Below are positions 17,675-26,869 of a stretch of 64,000 nucleotides of DNA, piece by piece (position 1 is the stretch's first letter; each line of letters opens with the position of its first letter). The notes under the pieces were generated by a model. That model had not been told where the DNA came from. It saw only the letters and a program-made list of their open reading frames with translations, and did no database searches. Origin of the DNA: Aquirhabdus sp. (GTDB lineage: Bacteria; Pseudomonadota; Gammaproteobacteria; Pseudomonadales; Moraxellaceae); assembly GCA_030149815.1 (NCBI GenBank), contig JASLHI010000018.1:1-64000 (forward strand). The letters are read 5' to 3'. The position numbers and the translations under genes are program-made.

Positions 17675-17914
17675 GACATCTCGATCAATTCGCAGGAAAT
17701 TATTCGTAGCAAACTGTGATTTACATCCACAATCTCTGCTCAAACAAATCATTTTTACATGATTTCTTCATATTCAACGGTAAACGCAACATCTTGTTGC
17801 ACGACACACACGGCTCTCCTATACACAACGATCTGATCCGGCGTTATCGTGAATTCACAGTAGCTCGAAGCTTCTTTGCAAAAGCTGCCGCACTTACAAA
17901 ACTGGAGAAAGATC

Positions 17915-18250
17915 ATGTCAAAATTATCAACTAAAGCACTCCTTGCAACTGTATTAACTGGGCTCATTGTGACCACAACCAGCGCAATGGCAGAAACACA
18001 ATGGCAGCATAACCATCCGCGCCGTGCAGAAGTCAATCATCGTCTAAACCATCAAGATCAACGCATTCATCGCGAAGTACGCGAAGGCGAAATGAACCGA
18101 CAACAGGCTCGTCAACTACATAAAGATGATCATCAGATTCGTCAAGAAGAACGCGATATGGCTCGCCAAAATGGTGGACATATCACCAAGCAAGAACAGA
18201 GAACACTGAACCAACAAGAAAATGCTGTTAGTCATAAAATTGGACAATAA
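17915..18250 (+). CDS. Small secreted charged, His/Gln-rich protein
   Basis: The 111-residue protein has a signal peptide (KALLATVLTGLIVTTTSAMA) cleaved before ETQWQ. The mature part is very hydrophilic and rich in His, Gln, Arg and Glu, with helical segments such as VNHRLNHQDQRIHREVREGE and EERDMARQNGGHITKQEQR. Similar small periplasmic proteins of unknown role are widespread in proteobacteria. The frame opens at 17876, but GGAGAAA before the ATG at 17915 and the signal peptide decide the start. It is a single-gene unit with its own terminator. Metal binding by the His is possible but not shown. Confidence 0.75.
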   Translation: MSKLSTKALLATVLTGLIVTTTSAMAETQWQHNHPRRAEVNHRLNHQDQRIHREVREGEMNRQQARQLHKDDHQIRQEERDMARQNGGHITKQEQRTLNQQENAVSHKIGQ

Positions 18251-18254
18251 GTTG

Positions 18255-18294
18255 AAAAAAACGCTACCTAGAGAATCTCTGGTAGCGTTTTTTT
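18255..18294 (+). terminator. Terminator after the secreted protein gene
   Basis: ACGCTACC pairs with GGTAGCGT, with the inner arms AGAGA/TCTCT, preceded by an A run and followed by TTTTTT. It may serve the convergent DUF445 gene as well. Confidence 0.85.
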
Positions 18295-18332
18295 ATGGAC
18301 CTGCACCAATTGGGAGTGATTTAATCACACGA

Positions 18333-19565
18333 TTAATTAAGCATTAAATGAATTTGCAACTCACCGACTAAGAACCCTAGTGCAGCACCGACCGCAATCA
18401 ATGACCATTCATCTTCTTTAAATGCAGGACGTAACATCCCTTCAAATTCTTCAGGCGTTAATTCTTGCATCCGTTCTACCAGTGTCGTTCGAATATCCAT
18501 CGCATCTTCAGCATAAGACTCAATAAACTTCATCGTCGTAGGCAATTGCGCCAAAATACGTTCTGCAACTTGTTCCTTCAAACGAAGGTATTTCTGACCA
18601 CCAATTGCGTAAACAACTAAAGGTTTAACCATGCCCGATTGGGCATCAATCACTTCTTTAACATGGCGATTCACCAGCGCAATCACGCGATCTGAATGCG
18701 TCCCAGAAAACAGCTCTGTCATCATGTTGCCTGAAGTCAGGAGTTGTTTAGAAATCAATGCGGCATAATCAGCTGCGACTTCCTTTTGCCGTTTAATAAA
18801 TAACCCCTGAAAGGTAAATCCCATAAACTTCTTAGGTCGCAGCGGTCTAAACATCATTTGTAAAGCGACCCAGTCGCTAAAGAAACCAACAAAACCACCA
18901 AAAGCTGGCAACATCCATGGATATTTACCTAAAGTTGCAACCCAAGACAACATCTGGATTACACCTATTGCAAAACCAAATACAAAACCTGCATTACTGA
19001 AAAACTTAAATTCTTGTTTACCAACTTTCTTAAAAATCTCATTGAGTAATCGTTTGTCTTTTAATAAATTAGATACAACCATGTGCTTAATATCGAAGTA
19101 CTTCTGAACATCACTTTGTACTTCGGACATGATATTTTCAACGATTTCAGGTGCTTTAGCCTGTACGCTACGAATCAAACGCTTGCGTGCAAACTCTGGC
19201 ATGCCTTCCCATAATCCAGGCTGAAATTCTTGTGCAACCTCACGAGTAATATCTTCAGCGGCTGCCATCAAAGGTTGTTCAATTTCTTTAGCAATTCGCT
19301 TCGGATCTAAACGTGCAAAAATTTCTTCAGGTTTAATCAGCTTCTGAGTCATGAGTTCAACCGAAATGGTTGCCATTTTTTCAGCTTTACGCGGAACAAT
19401 ACCTTGCCAACCAAAAATAGGTTTAATGCCCTTAAACTCAAGCGGTGAGAACATCATCTGAATCGCAATGATTTTGGTTATATAACCAATCAATCCACTC
19501 ATCAATGGAATAGAGAGATAAAGCCAAAGATGCGCCGTGAAAAAGGTTACAAACTCTTGGAACAT
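18333..19565 (-). CDS. DUF445 family membrane protein
   Basis: The 410-residue protein has hydrophobic segments near the N-terminus (LYLSIPLMSGLIGYITKIIA), in the middle (FVFGFAIGVIQMLSWVATLG; AFGGFVGFFSDWVALQMMF) and at the C-terminus (LIAVGAALGFLVGELQIHL). The repeated motif of IQMMFSPLEFKG and LQMMFRPLRPKKFMG, each followed by a segment with GIVPRKAEKMA or GLFIKRQKEVA, marks DUF445, with two related halves. The function is unknown. It stands alone, convergent with the secreted protein gene. Confidence 0.85.
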   Translation of the reverse strand: MFQEFVTFFTAHLWLYLSIPLMSGLIGYITKIIAIQMMFSPLEFKGIKPIFGWQGIVPRKAEKMATISVELMTQKLIKPEEIFARLDPKRIAKEIEQPLMAAAEDITREVAQEFQPGLWEGMPEFARKRLIRSVQAKAPEIVENIMSEVQSDVQKYFDIKHMVVSNLLKDKRLLNEIFKKVGKQEFKFFSNAGFVFGFAIGVIQMLSWVATLGKYPWMLPAFGGFVGFFSDWVALQMMFRPLRPKKFMGFTFQGLFIKRQKEVAADYAALISKQLLTSGNMMTELFSGTHSDRVIALVNRHVKEVIDAQSGMVKPLVVYAIGGQKYLRLKEQVAERILAQLPTTMKFIESYAEDAMDIRTTLVERMQELTPEEFEGMLRPAFKEDEWSLIAVGAALGFLVGELQIHLMLN

Positions 19566-19957
19566 AGAATAAACCCTTGTTATTACTCACTAACTATGAC
19601 TTATTATCAAGAATTAGATCATGAGATATGAGGTTATTGTTTGTTGGCAATAAATGACGTTAAACGCGTCGTTTCTATTGATTCATGGACTCGAAAATAT
19701 CCAAAAATATTTTCTCGAATCCTATCCCGCAACGATAAATTGATGCTGACATAAAATTGGGCAAAAAGCACTTACTCAACCTATCAAAACATGATCAAAG
19801 TCACATTTATTTCATTTTTATCTCGATAAAATTTGAATATCACAAGAGCGTTTAAAAATTACTCAATGATGTATTTAAAATACAGTATTTATAAGGCGAT
19901 TGATTGCAATCGGAACTCCAAAAATAATCACATGAACTGAATAAAACTGATCATCCT
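19566..19957. other. Intergenic region without a gene
   Basis: About 390 bp between the divergent DUF445 and Bax-inhibitor-like genes. It is AT-rich and must contain the DUF445 promoter; the FNR box is at its right end. I see no RNA gene or reading frame in it. Confidence 0.5.
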
Positions 19958-19971
19958 TTGATCTAGGTCAA
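19958..19971 (+). promoter_or_regulatory. FNR/ANR box
   Basis: TTGATCTAGGTCAA differs in one position from the consensus TTGAT-N4-ATCAA. Its centre is 41.5 bp before about 20006, and TAACAT at 19993-19998 is a suitable -10, so it fits a class II FNR-activated promoter for the Bax-inhibitor-like gene and the stress proteins behind it. Confidence 0.7.
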
Positions 19972-20038
19972 TTTATGCTGAAATACTTGGCTTAACATGA
20001 TAAACATGTCGTTAAGATCACCCCTGTTGGAGACGAAT

Positions 20039-20755
20039 ATGAGGATGTTTCATCACCTATACGATCATCAAGACGATGGTTGGGGTTTTGATATTGACGA
20101 CGGCTTCCCAGAATATTTATACGCAATTTATCGGTATATGACTTTTGGTCTCACACTCAGCGGATTAATTGCATATGTTTGCGCCAATAGCAATGTATAT
20201 AAACAAGTTGCAACAACGTCATTCGTTCTACCCATATTGCTGGTGATTCCGCTCATTTTGGTTATTGTGCTGAGTAATCGAATTGAACAAATGAGTATTC
20301 CGATGGCCAAAACCTCATTTTGGCTCTTTGCAACACTCATCGGATTTTCGTTTGCAGGAATATTTCAAGTTTATCTAGGCGAAAGCATTGCAAAAACGTT
20401 CTTTGAAGTTGCAGGGTCTTTTTTTATTTTGAGTTTAGTGGGTTTTTTTACCAAAAGAAGTCTAACTCGCATGGGCACATTTTTACTACTCAGCCTAGTC
20501 AGTATCATTCTGGCTGGATTGGTAAATGTATGGTTTGCCTCAACGACCTTAGATCTTTTGATTTCAGCGATCGGAATTCTAATTTTTTCAGCACTCACTG
20601 CATTTGATACACAAAAAATTAGCGATCGGTTTTATGCCATTCATGCGGATTGTGACATCAGAAATCGAGAAGCCATTTTAGGAGCGCTGAATCTCTATCT
20701 CGATTTTATTAACATTTTTTTATCACTACTCAGGCTGAATGGTTCTAAAAAATAA
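20039..20755 (+). CDS. Bax-inhibitor-1/YccA-like membrane protein
   Basis: The 238-residue protein has a hydrophilic N-terminus rich in Asp and His, then about seven hydrophobic segments, and ends with AFDTQKISDRF and GALNLYLDFINIFLSLLRL, the conserved C-terminal signature of the Bax inhibitor-1/YccA/YbhL family. In bacteria these proteins are inner-membrane modulators or ion channels of poorly known role. The frame opens at 19997, but GGAG at 20029-20032 favours the ATG at 20039. The FNR box and the three following usp genes point to induction at low oxygen. Confidence 0.85.
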   Translation: MRMFHHLYDHQDDGWGFDIDDGFPEYLYAIYRYMTFGLTLSGLIAYVCANSNVYKQVATTSFVLPILLVIPLILVIVLSNRIEQMSIPMAKTSFWLFATLIGFSFAGIFQVYLGESIAKTFFEVAGSFFILSLVGFFTKRSLTRMGTFLLLSLVSIILAGLVNVWFASTTLDLLISAIGILIFSALTAFDTQKISDRFYAIHADCDIRNREAILGALNLYLDFINIFLSLLRLNGSKK

Positions 20756-20790
20756 GCCTCACTTAAATGTAAATTTTGGAGTTATAAAGC

Positions 20791-21267
20791 ATGTACCAAA
20801 ATATTTTAGTCGCCATTGATGGCAGTGCGACATCGGATTGTGCTTTACGAGAAGCGTTTAAATTTGCTCAAGAAGGCGTCCAAATTACCGTGGTTACTGT
20901 GATCGATAATCCTTTGCAAAGTTACAGCACACCTAATGTTTTCAACTTTGATGAAGTCCATGCCGCTTTTTACAAGCAAGCTGAAGATATTTTAAAAATT
21001 GCAGAAAGCGATGCTGAACGTCTCGGTCATATCAAGATTAAGACCTGTTTGGTGGATATGGGATTTCATTCTGGCCACGATGATATTGCACCAGCCATTC
21101 TCCGCACAGCAAACGATTATCACGCCGATTTGATTGTCATGGGAACACATGGTCGTCATGGAATAAAACGACTGTTTTTAGGCAGTGTTGCAGAACTATT
21201 GGTACGAGAAGCGCATTTACCTGTTTTACTCGTCCATAGTCCTGACCATGACGTTCATTCTGAATAA
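20791..21267 (+). CDS. Universal stress protein (first of three)
   Basis: The 158-residue UspA-fold protein starts YQNILVAIDGSATSDCALREA and has the ATP-binding loop G-x2-G-x9-G-S as GTHGRHGIKRLFLGSV near the C-terminus, so nucleotide binding is likely. It is 35 bp after the Bax-inhibitor-like gene and followed by two paralogues with short gaps, so all four probably form one operon under the FNR box. Confidence 0.93.
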   Translation: MYQNILVAIDGSATSDCALREAFKFAQEGVQITVVTVIDNPLQSYSTPNVFNFDEVHAAFYKQAEDILKIAESDAERLGHIKIKTCLVDMGFHSGHDDIAPAILRTANDYHADLIVMGTHGRHGIKRLFLGSVAELLVREAHLPVLLVHSPDHDVHSE

Positions 21268-21287
21268 ATTTAATTTGAGGAATCATC

Positions 21288-21761
21288 ATGTACCAAAAAA
21301 TTTTAGTCGCCATTGATGGCAGTCCAACTTCTGATTTAGCATTGCATGAAGCACTCAGAATTGCAAAATCAGGATCCCATTTAAAAGCAGTGACCGTGGT
21401 TGTCGATCTTTTAACGGGGTACGGCACACCTGCTTTTACTTATAAAAATGACGAAGTTCATCAAGCGTGCATAGAAGAAGCAAAAAAAGTAATCAAGAAA
21501 GCAGAAACCGATGCGAAATATCTGGGCGATGTTCCGATCGAAACTCAAATCATTGATCTAGGACCTCGTGCAATGCCTGATATTGTTCCTGCAATATTAA
21601 AAGCAGCCAAAGATCATCATGCTGACTTGATTATCATTGGTAGAAATAGTCGATTTGGATTAAAAGGATTTTTTCTGGGTAGCGTAGCAGGGCGTATTAT
21701 TCAAGAATCCCATGTTCCCGTGATGGTGATTCGTGGTGAACCAAATACATCTCAGACTTAA
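21288..21761 (+). CDS. Universal stress protein (second of three)
   Basis: The 157-residue paralogue starts YQKILVAIDGSPTSDLALHEA. Its ATP loop reads GRNSRFGLKGFFLGSV, so the second glycine of the G-x2-G motif is replaced by Ser and the following residues differ from both neighbours. ATP binding may be weakened or changed. The sequence is otherwise a full-length UspA domain, 20 bp after the first copy. Confidence 0.93.
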   Translation: MYQKILVAIDGSPTSDLALHEALRIAKSGSHLKAVTVVVDLLTGYGTPAFTYKNDEVHQACIEEAKKVIKKAETDAKYLGDVPIETQIIDLGPRAMPDIVPAILKAAKDHHADLIIIGRNSRFGLKGFFLGSVAGRIIQESHVPVMVIRGEPNTSQT

Positions 21762-21776
21762 TGATGGAGATTAATC

Positions 21777-22241
21777 ATGTATCAGAATATTCTCGTTGCA
21801 CTCGATGGTAGCCCAACTGCTCATCAAGCACTTCAAGAAGCGCTTAAAATTGCCAACGCGGGTTCTAAAATTATTGCCATATCAGTCGTTGAAAACCCAT
21901 TAATCGGTTATAGCGCACCTGTCATGCCATACGATTTTGCCATCATGCATGATGCATTTGTGCAGCAAAGTAAAAATATTCTGGAGCAAGCCAAGCATGA
22001 AGTGCAATCACATGGCAATATCCAAATTGAAACCCATGTGATCGACCTTAATCCTCATGCAAGCTATGACATTTCATTGGCTATTCTAGATGCCGCCAAA
22101 AAATACCATGCTGATCTGATTGTCATGGGAACACACGGACGACAAGGGATTAAACGCTTTTTCCTAGGCAGCATCGCAGAACAATTGATTCACCAATCCC
22201 ACTTACCCGTACTCTTGATTCGTGATCAATCATCTCATTGA
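21777..22241 (+). CDS. Universal stress protein (third of three)
   Basis: The 154-residue paralogue starts [21 protein letters not shown] and keeps the full ATP loop [16 protein letters not shown]. It is 15 bp after the second copy and closes the usp array. The next gene is the FNR-type regulator, 99 bp later. Confidence 0.93.
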   Translation: MYQNILVALDGSPTAHQALQEALKIANAGSKIIAISVVENPLIGYSAPVMPYDFAIMHDAFVQQSKNILEQAKHEVQSHGNIQIETHVIDLNPHASYDISLAILDAAKKYHADLIVMGTHGRQGIKRFFLGSIAEQLIHQSHLPVLLIRDQSSH

Positions 22242-22340
22242 AAATATAAAACTTAGGAATCATTTGATTAAATTTTTACATTAAGCTTGATAAAACATCT
22301 AATATAGATAGCCTCATTTTTATAAAAATATTCTGAGACT

Positions 22341-23072
22341 ATGATGGATATCAAGCATCTCAATATTCATGATTCTAGAACAGTCCACTGTTCAGATTGC
22401 GCTTTAAATCCTGTTTGTTTACCACCTGCTTTAGCTGATCAAGATCTTGATCAGCTCGAAGATATTATTGGTCGTAATCGTTCAATTCCGCGTGGCGAAA
22501 AATTATTTCGACAAGGAGGGCACTTCGAAGATATATACGCAGTGCGATCTGGTGCGATTAAAACTTCCTCAATATCAACCAATGGCGAAGAACAAATCAC
22601 CGGATTTTATTTGCCGGGTGAAATCGTTGGGCTTGATAGCATCGGTCATGATTGTTACGAAAGTACCGCCACAGCCTTAGAAACAACTGCAATTTGCGTC
22701 ATTCCTTTTGATGCGCTTGAAGAACTTTCTCGACGTCATGCCACATTAAATCACCATTTGTTTAAACTCATGAGTAGCGAAATCCGTAACGATCATCAAA
22801 TTATGCAAATGGTTGGTAAACGATCCGCAGAAGAAAGAGTCGCCAATTTACTTCTATCTTTTTCAGCACGTTATAAACGTCGAAATCTCAGTGATCATAA
22901 TATTCGCTTACCCATGTCCCGTGCAGATATCGGCAATCACTTAGGACTTGCCTTAGAAACTGTGAGCCGTATATTTACACGTTTTCAAGAACTTGGAATT
23001 ATTTTAGTTAATGGCAAAGATATTACTATCTTAAATCGCGTTGAACTTTGCGGACTCGCTGATCCTGTTTAA
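22341..23072 (+). CDS. anr: FNR/ANR-type oxygen-sensing regulator
   Basis: The 243-residue Crp-Fnr protein has the N-terminal cysteines C-x2-C-x5-C at residues 17, 20 and 26 (CSDCALNPVC), and the fourth in ETTAICVIPFD, matching Cys20, 23, 29 and 122 of E. coli FNR. It should carry an oxygen-labile [4Fe-4S] cluster. The cyclic-nucleotide-binding-like fold, the dimer helix and the HTH (ADIGNHLGLALETVSRIFTR) follow; the recognition helix E-x2-SR predicts TTGAT-N4-ATCAA. Boxes of that form lie before the Bax-inhibitor-like gene and the DUF3562 gene, on both sides of it. Confidence 0.93.
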   Translation: MMDIKHLNIHDSRTVHCSDCALNPVCLPPALADQDLDQLEDIIGRNRSIPRGEKLFRQGGHFEDIYAVRSGAIKTSSISTNGEEQITGFYLPGEIVGLDSIGHDCYESTATALETTAICVIPFDALEELSRRHATLNHHLFKLMSSEIRNDHQIMQMVGKRSAEERVANLLLSFSARYKRRNLSDHNIRLPMSRADIGNHLGLALETVSRIFTRFQELGIILVNGKDITILNRVELCGLADPV

Positions 23073-23115
23073 GCATCAATGTGCTCAAGATAAAAATTAT
23101 AATTCTGTCGTTCTA

Positions 23116-23129
23116 TTGATCTAGATCAA
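23116..23129 (+). promoter_or_regulatory. FNR/ANR box before the DUF3562 gene
   Basis: TTGATCTAGATCAA is a perfect match to TTGAT-N4-ATCAA. With a start site near 23164 it would be at -41.5, and TAAATT at 23151-23156 is a suitable -10. It suggests activation by the FNR-type protein encoded just upstream. Confidence 0.75.
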
Positions 23130-23199
23130 AGCCTCGTTTTTCTATTTGGTTAAATTGATATCCAGAAACTATCGAAACCAAAATTTTGAGGAAAATAAA

Positions 23200-23475
23200 A
23201 TGAATTGCGGACTTGATGAGGCTGTCCTCGCAGAGATCGCCTGCCATGCAAACACTGACCTAGATCGTGTACGTCGTACCTATCAATCCATCAGTGAAGA
23301 ATTACACAAAAAAGCCAAAATTCATGACTTCATTCCACTATTGGCAATGAATCTGGTCAGAGCTCATTTTCGTCAACCTGAATTCAAACCATCATTAAGC
23401 GTTTCAATGATCCCTACTCAGATCAAAAAAAACTTAGATCATCATGATGGATATATACACCATTATGCGCATTAG
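23200..23475 (+). CDS. DUF3562 (three-helix bundle) protein
   Basis: The 91-residue protein, starting MNCGLDEAVLAEIACHAN, has the core KIHDFIPLLAMNLVRAHFR that resembles the DUF3562 three-helix-bundle family. GAGGA lies 7 nt before this ATG; the frame itself opens at 23146. The C-terminus is His-rich (HHDGYIHHYAH). Similar short proteins occur with usp-like stress genes. Function unknown; the perfect FNR box indicates low-oxygen expression. Confidence 0.65.
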   Translation: MNCGLDEAVLAEIACHANTDLDRVRRTYQSISEELHKKAKIHDFIPLLAMNLVRAHFRQPEFKPSLSVSMIPTQIKKNLDHHDGYIHHYAH

Positions 23476-23548
23476 CCAATGTTTAGCTGGCAAAAATTGA
23501 TATAGAAATGACATGAATCATTTCATTTTTAAGAATGAAGATTGAGCT

Positions 23549-24925
23549 TTATTTACCGATACAGAAACTACCAAAAATTTTTCCGAGTAGATCATCTGCG
23601 GTAAATTCACCTGTAATTTCACTCAGCGCATTTTGGGCAAGGCGTAAAGATTCTGCCATTAACTCACCAGCGCGGTATTCAACTAACTGTACTTTGGCAT
23701 CATCCAAGCCCTGCAAACAGCGGGATAACGCATCGATGTGCCGTGTTCGTGCGATAAAAGTATTTTCTTCAGGTTGATAACCCGCTTGCTGGCTAATCAA
23801 TTGAACCAACTCATCAATTCCCAACTTCTGTTTTGCCGATAATGTCACTTGGCGAAAACCATCTTTCTCACTAATTCCAACTGAATGAGTTGATAAATCA
23901 GCTTTATTACCAATAAAAATCAAACGTTTCTTATCTAAATTATGATGTAAATCATCTTCAAAAAACTCTTTGGCTAATGCCAATGGTTCAGAATCCGCAG
24001 TCAAATCGTAGACTAAGAGTAGCAAATCCGCTTGTTCAATCTGGGTATACGCACGGCGAATCCCTTCGATCTCCACCACATCATCCGTTTCACGTAAACC
24101 TGCGGTATCGGTTAGGGTGATTGGTAGTCCATTTAGGGTTATTTTCTCATGCAGCACATCACGTGTCGTGCCTGCAATATGCGTCACAATTGCGCGATCC
24201 ACACCTGCTAATGCATTAAGTAAACTAGATTTACCTGCATTTGGCTTACCTGCGATGACCACCTGTAAACCTTCGCGCAACAACTGACCTTGGCGCGCGG
24301 AAGCAAAAACAGCTTTAATTGCCTCAATCACTTCTTCAAGTAACGCTAAAATTCGACCGTCGGCTAAAAAATCAATTTCTTCTTCAGGAAAATCAATTGC
24401 CGCCTCAACATGCAAACGCAGATGAATCAATTGCTCCAAAACCACTTGAATTCGCGTCGAAAACTCACCTTGCAGCGATCGTACCGCTGAACGTGCAGCT
24501 TGAGTACTCGCTGCATCAATCAAGTCCGCAATCGCTTCGGCTTGCACCAAATCCATCTTGCCATTAGCAAATGCCCGCGAAGAAAACTCTCCTGCACCTG
24601 CGGCAGTCGCGCCTAAGGCCAATAAACGCGCCAATAACGCATTTTGCACCACCATCCCACCATGACCCTGCAGCTCAACGACATCTTCGCCTGTAAACGA
24701 ATTTGGCGCAGGGAAATGCAAAATTAGACCTTCATCAATCGTTGCAGCATGTTCATCTAAAAATCGCGCAAATGAGGCTTGTCTGGCTTTAGCAATCGGC
24801 TTTCCAGTTAACTGCTCAGTAATCTGTACAGCCTTCGTTCCAGACAAGCGAATCACCCCAATTCCACCACGACCCAAAGGCGTTGCAATTGCAGCAATAG
24901 TGGTCTGACTTGGACGATTTGACAT
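23549..24925 (-). CDS. mnmE: tRNA modification GTPase MnmE
   Basis: MnmE works with MnmG to form the 5-carboxymethylaminomethyl group on wobble uridine 34. The 458-residue protein starts TTIAAIATPLGRGGIGVIRL, has the folate-binding N-terminal domain, the G domain with GKPNAGKSSL, DTAGLRETDD and NKAD, and ends FCIGK with the catalytic Cys. ATG at 24925 is chosen over an upstream TTG. The gene follows yidC as in Pseudomonas and Acinetobacter. Confidence 0.97.
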   Translation of the reverse strand: MSNRPSQTTIAAIATPLGRGGIGVIRLSGTKAVQITEQLTGKPIAKARQASFARFLDEHAATIDEGLILHFPAPNSFTGEDVVELQGHGGMVVQNALLARLLALGATAAGAGEFSSRAFANGKMDLVQAEAIADLIDAASTQAARSAVRSLQGEFSTRIQVVLEQLIHLRLHVEAAIDFPEEEIDFLADGRILALLEEVIEAIKAVFASARQGQLLREGLQVVIAGKPNAGKSSLLNALAGVDRAIVTHIAGTTRDVLHEKITLNGLPITLTDTAGLRETDDVVEIEGIRRAYTQIEQADLLLLVYDLTADSEPLALAKEFFEDDLHHNLDKKRLIFIGNKADLSTHSVGISEKDGFRQVTLSAKQKLGIDELVQLISQQAGYQPEENTFIARTRHIDALSRCLQGLDDAKVQLVEYRAGELMAESLRLAQNALSEITGEFTADDLLGKIFGSFCIGK

Positions 24926-24989
24926 GATCAAGCTCTCAGGTATGACAAATTAACAATATGGATTAAAAGCAGCTTGCTTATTTCAATAA

Positions 24990-25040
24990 AAATCCGCTCA
25001 TCCCGTTTAGCAGCAACAGCCAAACAACATGCGCGGATTT
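24990..25040 (-). terminator. Possible terminator between yidC and mnmE
   Basis: AAATCCGC and GCGGATTT form an 8-bp inverted repeat with a long loop of about 35 nt; on the minus strand it is followed by TTTTTA. The long loop makes this weak. Confidence 0.35.
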
Positions 25041-25109
25041 CTTTAAATTAAACTTTTGAGTAAACGCACACAAAATACGTTTACCCTTTGAATCATTAAC
25101 TAACTGATC

Positions 25110-26819
25110 TTAATTAACAGTAGGATGATAAGATTTTTCAATCTGATGATTGACATAGCGTTGCTGAACGATGGTCAACAGATTGTTCACAATCCAGTAC
25201 AACACCAAGCCCGATGGGAACCACAGCATAAATACGGTGAACACAATCGGCATCATCTTCATCATTTTCGCTTGCATTGGATCTGCTGGTTGCGGATTCA
25301 ACGCTTGCTGGAAGAACATGGTTGCACCCATGATCAATGGCAATACAAACCAGTGATCCATCGCTGACAAATCAGTAATCCAACCAATCCACGGCGCATT
25401 ACGCAGTTCTACACTTTCCATAAACACATAATACAGCGACATGAAAATTGGCATTTGCAGCAAAATTGGCATACATCCAGACAACGGATTCACGCCTTCT
25501 TTTTTATACAATGCCATCATTTCTTGTGAAAATCTCATGCGATCTTCGCCATGTTCTTCTTTCAAACGCTGCATTTCAGGCGCAATGACTTTCATTTTTG
25601 CCATGGAACGATAGCTTTTTGCAGACAACGGGAAGAGCACAATTTTAACTAGCAAAGTCAATAAGATAATCGACCAGCCCCAATTTCCAACAAAACCATG
25701 AATCGCTTTCAAACCCATGAAAAGCACTTGAGCAATCGGCCATAACCAACCGTAGTCTACAGTCTGATCTAAACCAGTCGCCAGAGGTTTTAAATTCGCT
25801 TGAACTTTTGGACCAGCATACAGCGTCGCTGAAACGGTTTGTTCAGTACCTGGCGCAACCGTCACCACAGGCGATGTGAAACCAATAAAATTATCAGTGC
25901 CACTCACGCGTGTCGTCAGCGTTGCATCTGAATTCGCATCAGGAACCCATGCTGTGACAAAATAATGCTGCAATACAGCGACCCAACCACCTTTCACCGT
26001 TTTACTGAGTGCATCTGATTGGAATTTCTCAAATTTAAGCTTATTGTAATGGTCTTCTGGTGTTCCCCAAGCTCCGCCGATATAGGTCGACATGCCCATC
26101 AAACCTTGGCTTGTTTTGCTTGGATCGGGTGAGTTATCACGTTTGACTTGACCAAACATCTGACCATGCCAAGCCGCTGTACCACGGTTAATAATCTTAT
26201 AGCTCACGACAACAGGATATTCTCCTGCAGTGATATGGAAATTTTTAATAATCTGAACGCCATTCGGTGCATCAAATGTCAGAGGGACATCTAAGCTTTT
26301 TTGACCAGCCGCCAAAGTGTAATTCGCTTGTGCAGTCTTATACACTGGACGACCTGTTGCTGCAGCATCTGGACCGTCTGCACCAATCAAACCCGATTGT
26401 GCTGTATATACACGACCAGCGTCTTGTTCAAGCAATACAAAAGGTTGTTTAGTATCGGCTGAATGTAAATGATTCAACAACTCTGCACGAACCACATCAC
26501 CGCCTTTCGGATCAATCGACAAACGATAAACATCAGTTTGTAAAGTAATTAAACCTTGAGGAACTGGAGCACTTACCGTTGCTGGCGCTATTTTGGCCAC
26601 CGCCGCCACAGGTGGAACATCGCTATTTGTAGGCACAGACGCTGCAACTGCGGCAGTTGAAGGAATATCAGCGGCTACAGGCTGAGCACTTTGTACAGCT
26701 GACGTTGCAGCGGCTTGATCAGCAGCAACATGCCCATAATCTTTTTGCCATGCCAAAATCAGCAAATAAGCAGTGATAAACATTCCAATCAGGATGAAGG
26801 GTTTTGCCCACTTCTGCAT
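25110..26819 (-). CDS. yidC: Membrane protein insertase YidC
   Basis: YidC inserts and folds inner-membrane proteins, with or without SecYEG. The 569-residue protein has an N-terminal membrane anchor (PFILIGMFITAYLLILAW), an Ala/Val/Pro-rich linker to about residue 80, the large periplasmic P1 domain, and the conserved C-terminal five-helix core with LLTLLVKIVLFPLSAKSYRS and the Arg of the hydrophilic groove in that segment. GGGGA precedes the ATG at 26819; an in-frame TTG lies 12 nt upstream. Confidence 0.97.
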   Translation of the reverse strand: MQKWAKPFILIGMFITAYLLILAWQKDYGHVAADQAAATSAVQSAQPVAADIPSTAAVAASVPTNSDVPPVAAVAKIAPATVSAPVPQGLITLQTDVYRLSIDPKGGDVVRAELLNHLHSADTKQPFVLLEQDAGRVYTAQSGLIGADGPDAAATGRPVYKTAQANYTLAAGQKSLDVPLTFDAPNGVQIIKNFHITAGEYPVVVSYKIINRGTAAWHGQMFGQVKRDNSPDPSKTSQGLMGMSTYIGGAWGTPEDHYNKLKFEKFQSDALSKTVKGGWVAVLQHYFVTAWVPDANSDATLTTRVSGTDNFIGFTSPVVTVAPGTEQTVSATLYAGPKVQANLKPLATGLDQTVDYGWLWPIAQVLFMGLKAIHGFVGNWGWSIILLTLLVKIVLFPLSAKSYRSMAKMKVIAPEMQRLKEEHGEDRMRFSQEMMALYKKEGVNPLSGCMPILLQMPIFMSLYYVFMESVELRNAPWIGWITDLSAMDHWFVLPLIMGATMFFQQALNPQPADPMQAKMMKMMPIVFTVFMLWFPSGLVLYWIVNNLLTIVQQRYVNHQIEKSYHPTVN

Positions 26820-26869
26820 GATATTCCCCAACAGAATTAACTTGAATGAAGGTAGTGCCTACAAAAAAT

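Noticed and set aside
20039..20755. Reading the Bax-inhibitor-like protein as a toxin-antitoxin or apoptosis factor
   Set aside because: Bacterial BI-1 family members are widespread and no partner gene is present; only a membrane stress role can be supported.
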